Source: Dromaius novaehollandiae
Taxonomy: Eukaryota > Chordata > Aves > Casuariiformes > Dromaiidae
Direction of reading: 5' to 3'
Length of the DNA stretch: 64,000 nucleotides
Assembly (NCBI RefSeq): GCF_036370855.1
Contig: NW_026991389.1
Span: 92,501-156,500, forward strand
Shown here: piece after piece, positions 1 to 48,075 of the stretch
Layout: each line of letters begins with the position of its first letter
How positions within the stretch are numbered: the first letter of the stretch is position 1
Position numbers and translations under genes: made by a program
The notes under the pieces: generated by a model
Databases searched by the model: none
What the model was told of the DNA's origin: nothing
Seen by the model: the letters and a program-made list of their open reading frames with translations, nothing else

Positions 1-2169
1 GCAGACTACTTAATCTTCTTATGGAATTTATTCTTTTTAGTGACAGAGGATGATTTTCTTTTCCCTGAATAGCTTGTTTTATGGGCAGCTATGATTTTTA
101 TGGGTGATTTTTTTTTTTTTGCTTATTTATGCTGAAAATTAAAGAGCAAAATTATATTGCTATTCTTGAAAGCTAATCAGCATTATCTCCTGTGGTATTA
201 TGGATACAATCGAGGTCAAACTAACTGGCTGATGCACTGTACCTGGAGATGTGGTTTTACACTGCACTAGTGCAGTGTACTATTGAAAAGGATGGTCCTG
301 GCTTTTCCTGGTCAAATATTCATAATTGTTCTTTTGTCCCAATGTTAACGGTTAGGAAGACATTAGGACTCGACACGGTGCAGAACAGGAGTGGGACTGT
401 GTGGCCAGACACAGACTATCCCTTTCAGCAGTGGCCCAAGTTTTAGAAATGTTTAAGCTGATTGTAAAAATCTCACTCTCCATCTTGGGATTGATTTGCT
501 GTCCGCTGCCAGGAAAAAAAAAAAAAAATCATCTGCAGTGCTGATGGCTAGACTGTGCAGAGAAGTTTTTCTTAAGTAGTCAGAGGTGTGTGAACAGAGA
601 CCTCTATGTTTTTTAAAAAAAAAAAGAAAGAAAAAAAAAAAGGAAAATAGGAGACACTTGCTAGTAAACAAAACTAGGATGATGAATTGATTACTCTGTT
701 GGTGAAAGACAGTCTAAATTTAGACACTCTCCAAGCACATCCATACATGCAGCATTAGTAACTACAATAAAATTGTTTACTGATCAGTTTGTTAATGCAG
801 ACTGAGTAAGCAGCACTCCAAAGCACAAGAGGGCGCTAGTAAAACTTCTGCACCCACCATAATGTCTGGCACTAGCCAACGGACATTAAAATTATGGTGC
901 CAAGGCTTTAGCTGTCCAGGACACGTGCAGTGCTACTTTTCAAGGGTTCAGACAGCGTGTGCAGTGTTTGAGCTCTGTCTATGTGTTCAGCGTTCTTCTA
1001 TTTAAACACCAAAGAAGAAATTCCACTTTGTTGCCTTTGCAGGGTGCAAATTAACAGCTCTTGGTCATACTTACATAAATCAATGAAAGACCACAGTCTA
1101 TGAGCACCTACCTATATTTGGTTCTGGTTCAGCTTCTTAGGGCTTGACAAACACTGCTAATAAGCAAAGCCCACCTGTGCTTAAGCAGGTGCTGCCTTGC
1201 TGAAGCTGGGAGACAGGAACAGGCGGTTCATTTGCACACCTTAAGATTATAGAGTACCTCAGTGTAGCAGTTCTATCCCTCTATCTCTGGCCTTAGTCAG
1301 GGTTTTGATATTTCTGTATATTGGATAATGTTTTGTAAAACCTAATTGTATTTCCTTTCAGAAACAGCTATTTGCAACTATTTAAACACTGTACTTTTAT
1401 GTCCTAAGTCTTGTGTCTAAACTGCAGGCATTGGTTTCCTATACATTTATAGATAATGGAAAAATATAGATGGGCTGGGGTTTTTTTGCTGTTGCAATTG
1501 TTTCACTAGAGGCAGACTGTTATGAATTAAATTAGTCTTAGCAGTTAAAGCTCTGAAAAGGCCAAAAAATCAGGAAGAGGGCATATGTCAGCCCTTCTGC
1601 TGGTATGTGGAAGGTTTCAACAGGCAGACAGAGGTCAACCTTGATGTTTTCATATTTACAGTGACAAGATACATAACACATCTGTTGAGTTTTGTGATCT
1701 TGTACTCAGTGCTATTGCTCTAAATCTGTCTTGCAGCTTTTAATGTAACTTAGTTAAAGCCAAGGTGGTTTTAAAATTGATTTTATTTTTCTTCAGGGTA
1801 AATTTTGTACTTTTTAAAAAAATTATTTCTGCATTTACCAACCGAGTCATTCTCTCAATGCTGCAGAGGACGCAGCAGGCAGAACAGCGAGCATGCCCAC
1901 CCACATCACTCTCGCCAGCCAACTGTGCCGGGGAGCTGGAGCTGCTCATGCACTGGGCTGAGGCACAAAGCTGTCTTTGGAAACTTGCAGTTCCAGTTGC
2001 CCAACTCTCTCATTCAAGCATCATGTTATCCAGGCACAGACTGGAATGGCAGGGGCAAGGATTGATGTGGGGGGCTGAACTGCCGCCTATGCTGTTAGTT
2101 CTGAATAATTTGTAAAAGTGTTCTACATTTTGTAAACTTTTTAATGTGCTAAAACTTGGTTATGAGGTA

Positions 2170-2214
2170 ACATTTGCAAATAAGGGGTAATTTGTGTATT
2201 TGTTTTTGTATTTT
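2170..2214 (+). repeat. Local direct repeat, copy A
   Basis: About 45 bp centred on AATAAGGGGTAATTTGTG, followed by a TTTGTTTTTGTATTT tract. It recurs with a few mismatches at 2766-2810, about 596 bp downstream. The two copies share the core and the following T-rich tract. Origin unknown: a local duplication or two pieces of one old dispersed repeat. Confidence 0.65.
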
Positions 2215-2288
2215 GGTCCATTTTTTTGTTGTTGCACCCTAAGTCCAGCCAACTGGGCAAATAGTTGTTAAATCTTTATATTGAAACA

Positions 2289-2294
2289 AATAAA
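2289..2294 (+). terminator. poly(A) signal AATAAA
   Basis: Canonical hexamer following T-rich 3'UTR-like sequence. It would end a + strand transcript near 2310. A single hexamer is weak evidence in AT-rich DNA. Confidence 0.3.
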
Positions 2295-2340
2295 TGCATT
2301 TTAAGGGATACTGTACAGTTTTGTTATTCTAGACCTACTA

Positions 2341-4239
2341 GGCACTGTGTGCGTCTTGCGTATGACTTCGTAAAACTAGGTAGGAAAACTGAACTTGGCT
2401 TTCCACTTCAATTTGTAATACTAACAGATTTCTAGGGGGCCTTGAATATTTGACAGCTAATCACCAATCAGATAAGAATATGGATTCTCCTCTAAGCTGT
2501 CTGTAATGCTCGTCTTGGTCTACTCTGCATGTAGCCATTCCTTTAAAAGAGAGCAACGATTATCAGCATTTCTGGATAGTCTAAGCATTCAAGCAGGACT
2601 TGTGCCTGTTATCTGGCAATCCCCACAAGAGAAACCTGAGTCTACCTTGCTGACAGATCCTTTAATCATTGCTTAAATACTTCCTGTCCATATCTTATGG
2701 ATGAAAAGCACAGGAAACAGTATATGATGTCTCTCTGTACTCTCCTTCCACTTCATTATGATGTGACATTTGAAAATAAGGGGTAATTTGTGCACTTGTT
2801 TTTGTATTTGCCACAACTTTGGTAGAGAATGTTGTTTATTTCCTGTCCTGTTCTATGTCACTTCACTAGAACAACAGAGAATAGAACAGAACGTGTACTG
2901 AAGATTTCAGCCTAAAACTTTGTCCAGAAAACTACTCGAAGGTACTTGAACTGAAGTTCCATCTCTAATGCACTTCACAAATGTTTCTGGCAGTAATTAA
3001 AGGACCTTTAGGTATACTGCAAGTGTTGTGACCCAGTCCATCTCAGACCAGCAAGCATGTAATTGTGTAAGTTTCCTGGCAAATACCGTTCCTGGAAAGA
3101 GAAAATATTGAATATGCCCACCTTTCTGACTGGAGTTTATTATATGTGCGTTGCAGGAGGTTTTCACCAGTCTGGGAGCAGAATCAATACCACAGCTTCA
3201 TTTCTCTAACAATGCTTAAAGCAGAATCATTATACTAGACTTCTGCCTAAGCATCAAGTGCTTTATGGAAACCTGAGCAATTTCTTTTTCACTTGCCACT
3301 GCTAGTTATTCTCTAAATCTCTCTGCAACTCTAATCATTAAGTCAGCCTTTCACTGTTTAATACCAACAATGTAGGTAAGTTGTCAGCTCTGAAGCATCC
3401 TTAATGCTCAGTGTTAGTTTCTTTTCAGTGTAATACTACATAGCAGGCTGAAGGAGCAAGAAGAGCAGGGAACTTTTGCTGGAAGTTTCACTAAGTATAC
3501 ACCTCAGTGAACTATGAGTTCTAGGTAGATGTTACCAATTTCAGACTAATGATACCAAATCTGTAAAATGCTAAAATGACAGTCTAAGCTATTTGCTTAA
3601 GTAGCTTTTTCCTGCAGAGTTAAATTTTATCTTCCACATAGAGGCTTCAAGCAAGTGGAGTAACATCTGTATCAATCCTCAACATCTGAAGATTACATGG
3701 ATTTTTTAGTTATTTATTTTTTTAAGAATTTGCACCTATGGACAGGAGACACAAATCTTAGATTAGTCAAAGACAAAAACATGCGCAGGGGCACATTAAA
3801 ATTTTCTGCTTTGTCTCAATAATTGTCTTACAGAGGGAGTACGTTCCCTTTCACTCATACTCAACAGAAAATGTCTCTCAGTGCAACAGACATTTAATTC
3901 AGGAAACACGGTTTTAGAAGTCAGTTTTCCCTCTGTCTTGGGAACTGTGTTTTGTCATCAGCACAGCTGGATGGGGGCTTTGCTGCCTCACAGGAGCACA
4001 CGCCTTCCTCCCTCCTCAAACAAACATCCCTTCAGCATGAGCATAGCTGTCCACGCCGGGGGGAGGAGGATGGCCAAGCCTTCCTCCCCTCCTGCCAGGC
4101 ACCCCAGGAAGCTCTGCCACCAAGCCAGAGTTACTATAGGGACACTGAAAACCAGTGCTGACAGTTACAGCTGTTGAACTAATGGTTCTGGTACGCTGTT
4201 CTCACTGGATCTCCTTCCCAAATAAAAACTTAAAAATGG
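2341..4239. other. Intergenic, nothing recognised
   Basis: AT-rich unique-looking sequence with no coding exon, RNA gene or known repeat that I can support. A more GC-rich patch at about 3960-4130 has short overlapping open frames rich in Ser and Pro, without recognisable protein features. Confidence 0.5.
2766..2810 (+). repeat. Local direct repeat, copy B
   Basis: Second copy of the 2170-2214 segment. It has the same AATAAGGGGTAATTTGTG core and differs in the flanking bases. It lies beyond the putative poly(A) site. Confidence 0.65.
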
Positions 4240-5165
4240 CCATACTGCCTTAGACTAAAAGTTTTGGGGGAAGGGAAAAAATTTCCTTCCCTGGCCCACC
4301 ATACATTGAAGGAACCCCGTAAGTTAACGAAAAATCCAAACGATCACTTTTTTTCTGTAAAATGGGGTCAACATTGTTATGGAAATTAGGCTTGTCGGCC
4401 ACCATAACAGGGCCCGACCCTAGGTTGCCGCAGAAAAGTTCAGAGCCAAAACAAAACAAATTAAATAATTAAATTTTAATGACACGTGTGCAATAATTAC
4501 AGCTCAAGCTGGGTGCCTCCAAAGAGGGACCCTAACATAAACAAATCCTGGGCAATTACAGTTTTTTCAACTTACATTTCCCACCCCTCACGCGGTAGTT
4601 AGACCAATAGTAATTTTTTGGTCTGGGGTCTCCTGCTCCTCATTGGGTCTCATCGTCATTCTGAGGTAAGCTGTTTTTCTCCTTATTTTTGTTTTTTGCG
4701 GTCTCTGATGACGGTTGTACCTCTGTTTTTGTTGGGTCTTACTGTTGTGTCTCAAGGTCCTGAGGAGGAGGAGGAGGTGATTCTAAAGCATAACAATTAT
4801 CACTGCCCCAGCAGTGAGCTAAGGCTTTGTCCCTCAAGGTCCTAATGCCCTGCACTGGTCTTATTTCAAAGCCTTGACACCCTCCCTTTCGGAGTGTGAG
4901 ACGCAGGAATGCAGACCGCTTGTAACTTCCTTAGCTTCCTAGCTTGAACCAGCTCTGAGGCCCTTTTCTTACTGGACTAAGTAAAAGTTCATTATTTTAT
5001 CTAAGTGCGGCCTAAGGCTTCAGCAAATTTAGCGCCTCATGCTAAGCAAGTTTCATAGAAGTTGTGCTAAGCGGCTACCTCTAGACAGTTTCGGTTCGCT
5101 ATTCTTTAACAACATGACTAATGTACCCATTAGCTGGACACGACATGAAATAAATCGCTCATGGC
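4240..5165 (-). mobile_element. Possible retroviral LTR remnant (solo or truncated)
   Basis: This roughly 0.9-kb segment differs from its flanks: it has more CpG dinucleotides, short GC-rich blocks and no long open frame. Read on the minus strand it resembles an LTR. It has promoter/enhancer-like sequence, then a T-rich stretch, then an end of the form ...GTGTCA near 4480-4490. A TGGTGGCC motif further on (about 4400) could be a degenerate primer-binding site with a short leader behind it. I see no gag, pol or env reading frame and did not find a clear target-site duplication. The family is not recognised, and the edges are approximate. Confidence 0.3.
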
Positions 5166-6500
5166 AACGCAAACCTTGATATTCTTTAAAATTACACCTT
5201 CTACTATGAGATTAATATGAAGAAAGTATACTGAAATTATTTCCTTGAAGATATTATTTGACATAAATTTTGCTGCATGAATTCATTTTTCAACTTAGTA
5301 CTATTTATCCTGTTGAATAATGTTCCTATTGTAGCGCGGGGAAGCGTATTGGTCACACCAGTGTAACTGGTTCTGCAACCAAGCTGCGTTCTGTGAAAGT
5401 CAGAACCACTTCCACCTCTCAGAGAGGAAGAGGCCCAATGCTGGACATAATTCAGTGTTTAAAGTTAGACATAAAAAGTACAAAACTGGACCTGAAATGC
5501 TGATATAAGTTGGAGTGTTCAGTGACTCACTTCTGAATTAGACTGCAAGCTGCACCTGTCCAGTTTGTTCCTACAGTAGGCAAAATGAAAAGACTGAGTT
5601 AATCTCAGAGAAATATTCCTAACGTCATTAGCATCTAAAACACCAATTTCAAATGTTCCAATAAAAACAAACAAAAAAACTGACCAAGCCACACAATTAA
5701 GCAGAGAAACATAAAAAGAAATGGTGATTCTTTTTCCTTATTTTATTGGATAAATGATTTAAAAGGTAATAACAATAGTGTTAAAACTACTACAATATCT
5801 TTCCACAGCCATATCTCACAGACCCACAGATAACCTTCTATATAATTATTTATTTTTTGCTTTTTCCTCATTTTTATCTTTTAAGCCATACTTATATTAA
5901 AATGCCCATTTCAACAGTTTCTTCACACTAATAGCAATTAAATGTGGAAGGAAGGAGGATCTAGTTATAAAGGAAGGGGTTTCAGGTAATCTGTGATATT
6001 ATTGTAATCAATCAAGTTGCTAAGGAAGGAAGGAAAAGAGAGAGGCCTTACAAGCTACTCCAGGTAGCTTTAAGCCTATTGTGTGTCACCGTTGCATTAC
6101 AGATAACTCAGGATGCTGGTGAACAATTCAAAGTAGTTTTTTGGTAACATATAAAACACTAAAATAACTTAGAAACTAGATCCAAATATTTTGAAAAGAA
6201 TCAACTTTGATATACAAAAACAGTCATAAGTTGTTACAAAAGTTTCAAACAAAAGTTTGTTTTCTCAGTGCGTTTATGTACCAGCGCAATTACTGGGTCC
6301 AGAGCAAAGAAAGAGGTTTTTATTCTTTACTTTTTCTTTAACAGTAATAAAAAATGAGGAAAACATAAATTTGTATGTAAAGAATCATCGCTGGTCTTAA
6401 GAATAAATGTAACCAGAAACCCTTAAATCTGAGAGGCACACTTTGGGTTTCCTTTTTTTCTATTTTTTTCTTTTTTTTCTTTTTTTTTCCAACATAAAAG
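5166..6500. other. Intergenic AT-rich DNA
   Basis: No gene or recognisable element. It contains several A- or T-rich runs, including a broken T-tract at about 6452-6490. Confidence 0.5.
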
Positions 6501-8600
6501 GAAAGTCACCAGTTTATTTAAATGGAGTAGCTACTCAGACGCCCCAAATAAACTTAATTCAATTAACATCACTAGCAAAAATCAGTTAGAAACTGTACAA
6601 AAATAAAAAAGTTAATACATTTAATCCTGCAGGGATTTTGTAAGGACTGGAAGGCAGGCTTTAGGAGCAGCATTTGGGCATGGCTGGAGGCTTCTTTGGT
6701 TCGATCTAACACACACAAGAGATGTAACCTACTCCAGGCAACAATTTTAAAACCCCGCACATTTGAAGACAAGTAAGGAGGTCCATATACAAACGTCAGG
6801 GTGTGCCAGTGGATTGGACTGTCTCGATTAAACAGCAGTATATCTGAGGTCAGAACTCGAGCGTGCCCTCCCCCTGCCACCAGCAGCAGCGGGGCGGAGA
6901 TGGTGGGACGTCAGTGCTACAGCAGTCGGGGCAGAAGGCGGCCGCTTGAAGCACGACTGAGCAGCAGCTTCACGTCAGCTCTAGGGGTTTGTCGTCTAAC
7001 TCAGTTTACAGAGCATGGTTTTTAGGAACATTAAGCAAAAGAATTAAAAGAAAACCCTTTTAATGGAATAAGGCAAACTGATTAGTGCTCATTGGAAGTT
7101 AGCGTTCCAACTTAAAACAGTGAAACAGGCTACGTGGTTGTACCTTAACTTCTTATAAAGTACCCCAAATAATAAAAAAAAGTCTTTATCTAAAACCAGC
7201 GACGTATCTGAAAGGGCAATAAACATAATTACAAGGGAAGGCCATTTACGAAAGCGTTTCTTGATCAGCTTTAAGCAAACAGACCTATTCTGTCCCAGTG
7301 CATGTCACAGCGAACTGCACATTTTGTACAAATAAACCCACAATTACACAGAAAACATCTGTAGCATTCTCAGCACTTGCGTGCTGAGGAGGTAGGTGCC
7401 CTAGAAACACTGTAGACAGACTGATTATTCTAAGCATTTTTATAAAATATCATACAAATCTGATTGACCGTAGACTTTGTAACAGTTTTTTTAATTAGTG
7501 ATACAAAACTCTGGTCCAGAAGGGTCTGGCATTAACTCATTTTAAAAGCACACCTTTACAGTTTGAACCATATTTTTAAGCAACGGCTACTGAGAGTTAG
7601 ACAAAAATGCGTTGTGCATTATGCTGTGTACAAAAAGGAGACAAAACTATCCTTTTTTCCCCCCAAGCCACGGTGGGAAGTATTGCTGACCTCGTCCTTA
7701 AAAACCTGCAGGATTGTTTATTCATCAGTATAGCATTACTACACTGGTAAGAAATTCCGTATAACATCTGCATATATTGAAGATTTTTAAAAAAAATCTG
7801 ATATGATTTTAGATCCGCATGACCAGTCACGTGACCTGCTTGAGGTTGATTAGCACCTTTCAATACATATATATTTTTATATATAATAGATCTTTTTAAA
7901 AAACTTCTAACAATGAGCTCATACAGAAGCATGAGCATGCTGTAACGAGATGACAGATAAAGATGGGGTTGGATGACTTCTTTTTGCAGCAGACAATATG
8001 ATTCAGTTTGTGCTCAGTTTCACCTATAAGGGCAAAGAGGAGAGGCGGAAAAAAAACCAAAAACCAAAAAAAACCCCTCTGTCAGGTAGCCACTTGTTCA
8101 CAATTTCCACTTGAAGATTAATCCATTTAAAAATGTTCCCCAAGTAGAAACACAACAGTATCATCCAAAATAGCCTCTATATAAACTTCTATTAATTTCT
8201 GCAGCGTCTGCCTGGCACCTCTTGGCTCCTGAATTTTCAGGCCCTCTGTTTATTTATAAATTAAGGCACCACAACTGAAAATGTTAATATTTGAACATCA
8301 GATGCTGTGGATGAAGGAATGCCGAAGACCTTCTATAAGAACCTCCATAAAAATTAAGTAGCAAAGCTAATCTCACATAAGGGATGAGCATAATTTATCC
8401 AAATCTCTTTTTGAAACACTGAAACATTTACAATTAGTCTGACATTTGTTACATCTTAACTCAATTTAGCTATTGGAATTCTGTTGTATGTATTTTTTAC
8501 AAACCTTTGTTATTTGAAATAACTGTAATTTCTGCTTACTGCAGTTTACTCATCCGTATTAGGAAGGTCTTTTCTATAACAGATAGGATGTGTTATCCCC
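6501..8600 (-). other. UTR-like region, possible minus-strand transcript end
   Basis: Read on the minus strand this looks like a long 3'UTR: no sustained coding, many T-rich segments, and a poly(A) hexamer (TTTATT on the + strand at 6513-6518). A GC-richer island at about 6840-6990 includes a CAG-rich stretch and two ACGTCA elements (around 6908 and 6973, CRE half-site-like). A divergent transcript from the nearby CpG island could cover this region. I could not identify a protein, so this is a weak structural suggestion. Confidence 0.2.
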
Positions 8601-8773
8601 TAGAACATGCGCTGAACTATGACAGGTATTAGTGGGAGTTCTGCCCCCCCATGGCTGGGGGCGCCGGGCCCGCCTCTGAGCCGCGCTCCCTCACGGAGCC
8701 GAGATCCGCTCCCGCTGCCTGAGGTCCCGGGCCGCTGCTCTGAGGGCGCCGATCGCGGCGCGCGGGCGAAGGG

Positions 8774-8840
8774 CCGTTGGGCAAGGGGGGCCGTTGGGCG
8801 CGCGGACGAGGGGCCGTTGGGCGAGGGGGGCCGTTGGGCG
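8774..8840 (+). repeat. G-rich CCGTTGGGC promoter repeats
   Basis: Four copies of CCGTTGGGC start near 8774, 8791, 8814 and 8831 (spacings of about 17, 23 and 17 bp), separated by G-runs. The G-runs could support G-quadruplex structure. They lie in the CpG island just upstream of the CCAAT repeats. Confidence 0.75.
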
Positions 8841-8853
8841 AGGGGCCGCTCGG

Positions 8854-8908
8854 CGGCCGTCCGGCGTCCAATCAGCGGCCGTCCGGCGTCCAATCAGCGG
8901 CCGTCGGG
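8854..8908 (+). promoter_or_regulatory. TMEM164: 22-bp tandem repeat carrying two CCAAT boxes
   Basis: A 22-bp unit is repeated perfectly at 8854-8875 and 8876-8897, with a partial third copy after it. Each full unit contains CCAATCAG, a classic NF-Y box (CCAAT at 8868-8872 and 8890-8894). Two CCAAT boxes 22 bp apart, about two helical turns, is a typical layout in TATA-less promoters. NF-Y binding is inferred from the motif only. Confidence 0.7.
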
Positions 8909-9046
8909 TGCCCGGGCAGCGGCGGCTGGACGCGCAGGGCTGTCGCACGGCCCCGAGGGGCAGGGGGAGCAGGGCGCGCAGGCGGGGGAGGCCGAGGCCG
9001 AGGGCAGCGAGCCGAGGAGCCCGGCGCAGGACGGCGTGGGGGCCGG
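8900..9046 (+). other. TMEM164: TMEM164 exon 1, non-coding (5' end unknown)
   Basis: The exon ends at 9046 before a GTAAGG donor. The left edge is a guess, set after the CCAAT boxes. A non-coding first exon agrees with the human gene as I recall it, where coding starts in exon 2. The following intron is 191 bp (9047-9237). Confidence 0.5.
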
Positions 9047-9237
9047 GTAAGGGGAGAGAGGCGGCCGCGGGGCGGGGCACGTGGGAGTGCCGGCCGAGGA
9101 GAAGGGCAGTCCTGTAACGCTCAGGCGGAGGAGAGTGAAGGGTGTTAACGGGGCTGGGAGGGTAACGGGTCTCGGGGCGAGCGGCTGGCACCGCTGTGCA
9201 GTGACCCCGTTCATCTGTAACTCCTCTCCCCTTGCAG

Positions 9238-9452
9238 GCTGTTGCTTGCAGTTACCGTCCTGGCGTCAAGAGGCAAACCCCCCAGTGTAGCCTTGTTGTG
9301 GGCTGCTGGCTTCTCCTGAAGCTCGGGAGGGAACAGAGGGGACGTCCTTGCATTTCATGTTTCGTCAGCCCGACAGCATTTTGGCTTTGATTCCATCTTG
9401 CTCCTACCTGTTCCTGGACAGTGACGGGGAGGAGAAGAGGCACTATCCCACC
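9238..9452 (+). other. TMEM164: TMEM164 exon 2, 5'UTR part
   Basis: It follows the pyrimidine-rich acceptor ending at 9237 and runs to the start codon at 9453. An in-frame upstream ATG at 9357 would add 32 residues, but its context is poor. The ATG at 9453 sits in a strong Kozak context (CCCACCATGTCC), and the protein then starts MSRYS as in human. Confidence 0.75.
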
Positions 9453-46272
<36,820 letters not shown>

Positions 46273-48015
46273 CTATGACTCATGGGAAACTTGTAATCCT
46301 ACTGTTCTACAGTGCTGTCCCCATCTTCAAATGTAGCATGGACTTGTTTGGATTCCCCACTAAGAAAACAGACTGAAATTTCTCCTCGGGGAATAGTACA
46401 TACAGGAAGCAGAGACACCTAAACTCATACTGGAAAAGAAAGAGGAGGGATGAGAGGACTGTGTGTTTATACTTCTTCCCACAGTTTATTGCCTCAAAAA
46501 CACCTCTGTAATCAAGTGAGTGTTTTTGCTTTTAACTGCTGTTTCTCACTGTTAATTGCCAATGGCAAAATTAGTGGCCTTATTCTGGAAATGGTTCGTG
46601 TTTTATACATTTTGTGTAGATTACAGTAGAATCTTGCGAAGCCACCCTTTAAAATTAAGCCCAGGATCTGTCCACATTCCAGCAAAGAGAGTGTCAGTGC
46701 TACCTCATTTTATGACTTTTTTTTTTTTTCCTACTAAATATCAGTACACTTACATCCCAGGATAGGAAATAAAGCTGAATTATAACTCACCACTGGTAAG
46801 AACAGAGCGTATCTTGAAGTGCATCATCCTGGCTAACTCTCAGTGCTTGAATGTTGTTAAAATGGGTGTGCAAAATTCACAATTCAAATGCAGGCTGTCC
46901 ACACTGTGGAGAGAGTAAACTGATTTGGTTGTATTTTGGACAGGGGAAAAAAATAAATCTCCACTTGCAACCAAAAGAAGAGTACTTTTCAACTACATTA
47001 TGCTTCTATGGAAATACAAAAGAAGTATTAGTTTCTGTTAAATTCCATAAAGATTTTCACCAGCCTATTTTTTGAGAAGTTTAAATAAATAATTAGTAAG
47101 GACACTAGAACTAGCACAAGACTTCATGGGGGAAAAAGTCAGTTTAAAATAAATTTAGTCTCTCTTCGATGTTGATCTTTAGATTTTAAAGCCACACTTC
47201 CATTTCCTAGATAACAAAATTAACTATTTGACTTGTTCAAGGTCACGTGAATTCTTGTTGCAGAAGCAGATGATGAACCCAAATCTCCTGAATCCATATT
47301 AAGTCCTTCCTAACAGTGCTACTGAAATAATAAAGTTTAAACTGAAATATCCATTACCATGCTATTTCAACCCAAGAGCAAATATATAGCCTACTTGGAT
47401 GACCCTGATCTGGAATGGTCTCAACTGTCTGGGGCATGAGCATTTCTGCGAATGAGATTAGTGCCAGACTGGCAGTTGGATTAAATTTTTTGAATGTGCT
47501 TAACATATAAGAACTGCCTGTGCTCCTTAGTGATAGAGAGATAGTGAAGCTCACCGCTACATATTGAAATTGATTTCCCATGTGAGCAGCAAATAGCTTG
47601 TGACAAACCCACCACAGGCCATTCAAACAACCACTCAGCTGGATCTCAATTTTCCTTTTTGTATGCCATTGTTAACAGACTGCGCTAAAGAAAGTAGTTC
47701 ACACTGGTCTGTTAAACAGTCATCTGTTGAATAGCAGTACTGCAGAGTTATAAAATCTATAGTGATTATTTGTCTAATGAGAAATGCTCACAAAATATCC
47801 CAGGTATGAATTTAAAATTAGTATCCCAAACCACATGTGGGAATCCAGCTCCCTCTGAAATGTTTCTGTGCGGAGGTCATTGTTTCCTTTTTGTCCCTTG
47901 ATGTCTGGATAATGACACTACTGAATATCATACTGTTGTTTTCAGGATTGTGAAGTCTAGCAAGTGAGGGGAATTTTCTATTATTTGGTGAGGTCAGTGT
48001 GGAGTGTGAGAGTCA

Positions 48016-48029
48016 TTATATATATATTA

Positions 48030-48072
<43 letters not shown>
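48016..48072. repeat. (TA)n microsatellite, unit 2
   Basis: The unit 2 equivalent of the 42767 tract, about 57 bp. Confidence 0.95.

Positions 48073-48075
<3 letters not shown>

Larger units (their letters stand above)
1..2340 (+). other. 3'UTR-like non-coding region, gene not identified
   Basis: I see no supported coding exon here. The stretch from about 2100 to 2330 is T-rich and ends with a canonical AATAAA at 2289-2294, as in the end of a 3'UTR on the + strand. The longest open frames (around 1765-2115) look random and have no recognisable domain. A-rich runs occur at 514-528 and 617-640. In human the gene upstream of TMEM164 is ACSL4, in divergent orientation, so a + strand 3'UTR here would not be ACSL4. 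I cannot name the gene, if there is one. Confidence 0.3.
8640..9237 (+). promoter_or_regulatory. TMEM164: CpG-island promoter of TMEM164
   Basis: A sharp block of GC-rich, CpG-dense sequence in otherwise AT-rich DNA. It sits directly upstream of the first coding exon and contains a good donor (GTAAGG at 9047) matched to a good acceptor (CTCTCCCCTTGCAG ending at 9237). I see no TATA box. This fits the usual CpG-island promoter of a broadly expressed vertebrate gene, possibly bidirectional. The transcription start cannot be fixed from sequence alone. Confidence 0.85.

Noticed and set aside
8600..9290. Several long overlapping open frames on both strands in the CpG island
   Set aside because: GC-rich sequence has few stop codons; the Arg/Pro/Gly/Ala-rich readings are artefacts of composition.
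9357..9452. Upstream in-frame ATG as the TMEM164 start
   Set aside because: Poor context and no match to known N-termini; the ATG at 9453 has a strong Kozak context and begins MSRYS as in human.
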